A DNA stretch of 64,000 bases from positions 62,001 to 126,000 of the forward strand of contig NZ_QLZD01000027.1 of assembly GCF_008636115.1 (NCBI RefSeq), read 5' to 3'. Shown here one piece after another: positions 63,678 through 64,000 of the stretch. The stretch's first letter is position 1. Each line of letters opens with the position of its first letter. This stretch comes from Candidatus Tokpelaia sp. (GTDB lineage: Bacteria > Pseudomonadota > Alphaproteobacteria > Rhizobiales > Rhizobiaceae). The notes beneath the pieces are model-generated. The model worked only from the letters and a program-made list of their open reading frames with translations. It searched no databases and was not told the DNA's origin. Position numbers and translations under genes: made by a program.

Positions 63678-64000
63678 TCAGTCTCCCCCTTCCATTGGCA
63701 GAGCAGCGCGCGCCGCCGCAACCACAGCCGCCGCCGTTATGCCGAAATGCTTGTAAAGCACCTCTATTCCGCCGCTGGCGCCAAAATTCTTCATGCCGAT
63801 AAAAATACCATCGGCGCCGATAAACCGCCCCCACCCCTGCCTGACTGCCGCTTCGACCGCGATTTTCACCGGACTGTCGCCGATCAGCGCCCGTTTATAA
63901 GATTGCGGCTGTTTGTCAAATAATTCAAAACACGGCACGGAAACCACGCGCGTAGGGATACCCTCCTGCTCCAGAATAGCGCGCGCCTCAACAATCAGCG
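63678..64000 (-). CDS. tkt: Transketolase, C-terminal part (partial)
   Basis: The frame enters from the window edge: LIVEARAILEQEGIPTRVVS, VPCFELFDKQ, YKRALIGDSPVKIAVEAAVRQGW, FIGADGIFIGMKNFGASG and the end FGITAAAVVAAARAALPMEGGD. This matches the C-terminal domain of TktA. Only the last 107 residues are present. Its stop is 134 bases before the gap start. Confidence 0.93.
   Translation of the reverse strand, partial: LIVEARAILEQEGIPTRVVSVPCFELFDKQPQSYKRALIGDSPVKIAVEAAVRQGWGRFIGADGIFIGMKNFGASGGIEVLYKHFGITAAAVVAAARAALPMEGGD

Overview
The window is a chromosomal segment of an alphaproteobacterium, most likely from the Rhizobiales (Hyphomicrobiales). The evidence is gene content and order: an aconitase start divergent from ccmABCD-ccmG, a BTLCP-type cysteine protease, a phyR/nepR/ecfG general-stress locus with an EcfG-type promoter, tolQRAB-pal, a parvulin isomerase divergent from secA, and a tkt-gap-pgk-fba run. 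Moderate base composition, many long non-coding gaps, a decaying gene and apparent loss of argJ suggest a lineage with an eroding genome, such as a host-associated relative of the Bartonellaceae. That last placement is inference.

Layout. 1-5.7 kb: start of acnA (minus), cytochrome c maturation genes ccmA, ccmB, ccmC, ccmD and ccmG, a periplasmic transglutaminase-like protease, and asd. 6-9.9 kb: methionine ABC importer metQ-metN-metI, then a COG2958-type gene broken by an amber codon and a frameshift. 9.9-10.5 kb: a non-coding repeat cluster. 10.6-24.6 kb: TPR lipoprotein, rpsU, a 2-hydroxyacid dehydrogenase, a Lys-rich secreted protein, small membrane proteins, a NupG-like nucleoside transporter, a MaoC-like hydratase, a COG4091 oxidoreductase, a Panacea-domain protein overlapping a small membrane protein (candidate toxin-antitoxin pair), comF, an NDUFAF5-like methyltransferase, a TcyP-like transporter and a lipoprotein.

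24.7-33.1 kb, minus strand: eight tightly packed genes (class III aminotransferase, GNAT-like protein with low-complexity inserts, arginase-fold hydrolase, HAD phosphatase, alpha/beta hydrolase, two SMR/EamA half-transporters, DegT-family enzyme). This looks like a pathway that makes and moves an amino-sugar or amine-type small molecule. I cannot name the product, and it is the best candidate for an undescribed system.

33.1-39.6 kb: a repeat element, mutT, a tiny membrane protein, the PPIase and its duplicated tail, and secA with a structured leader. 40-47.5 kb: orphan HigA, then the general stress response (HWE kinase, phyR, nepR, ecfG, membrane HisKA_2 kinase) and two stress-type small membrane proteins. 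47.7-57.4 kb: xth, an outer-membrane efflux lipoprotein without an adjacent pump, pal-tolB-tolA-tolR-tolQ and a DUF421 protein. 57.4-59.8 kb is gene-poor and repeat-bearing. 59.9-64 kb: fba, pgk, gap and the end of tkt.

A striking feature is a dispersed family of GC-rich tandem units of about 26 bp, with a shared border motif and a shared second module, at four intergenic loci. No rRNA, tRNA, CRISPR array or insertion sequence was recognised.
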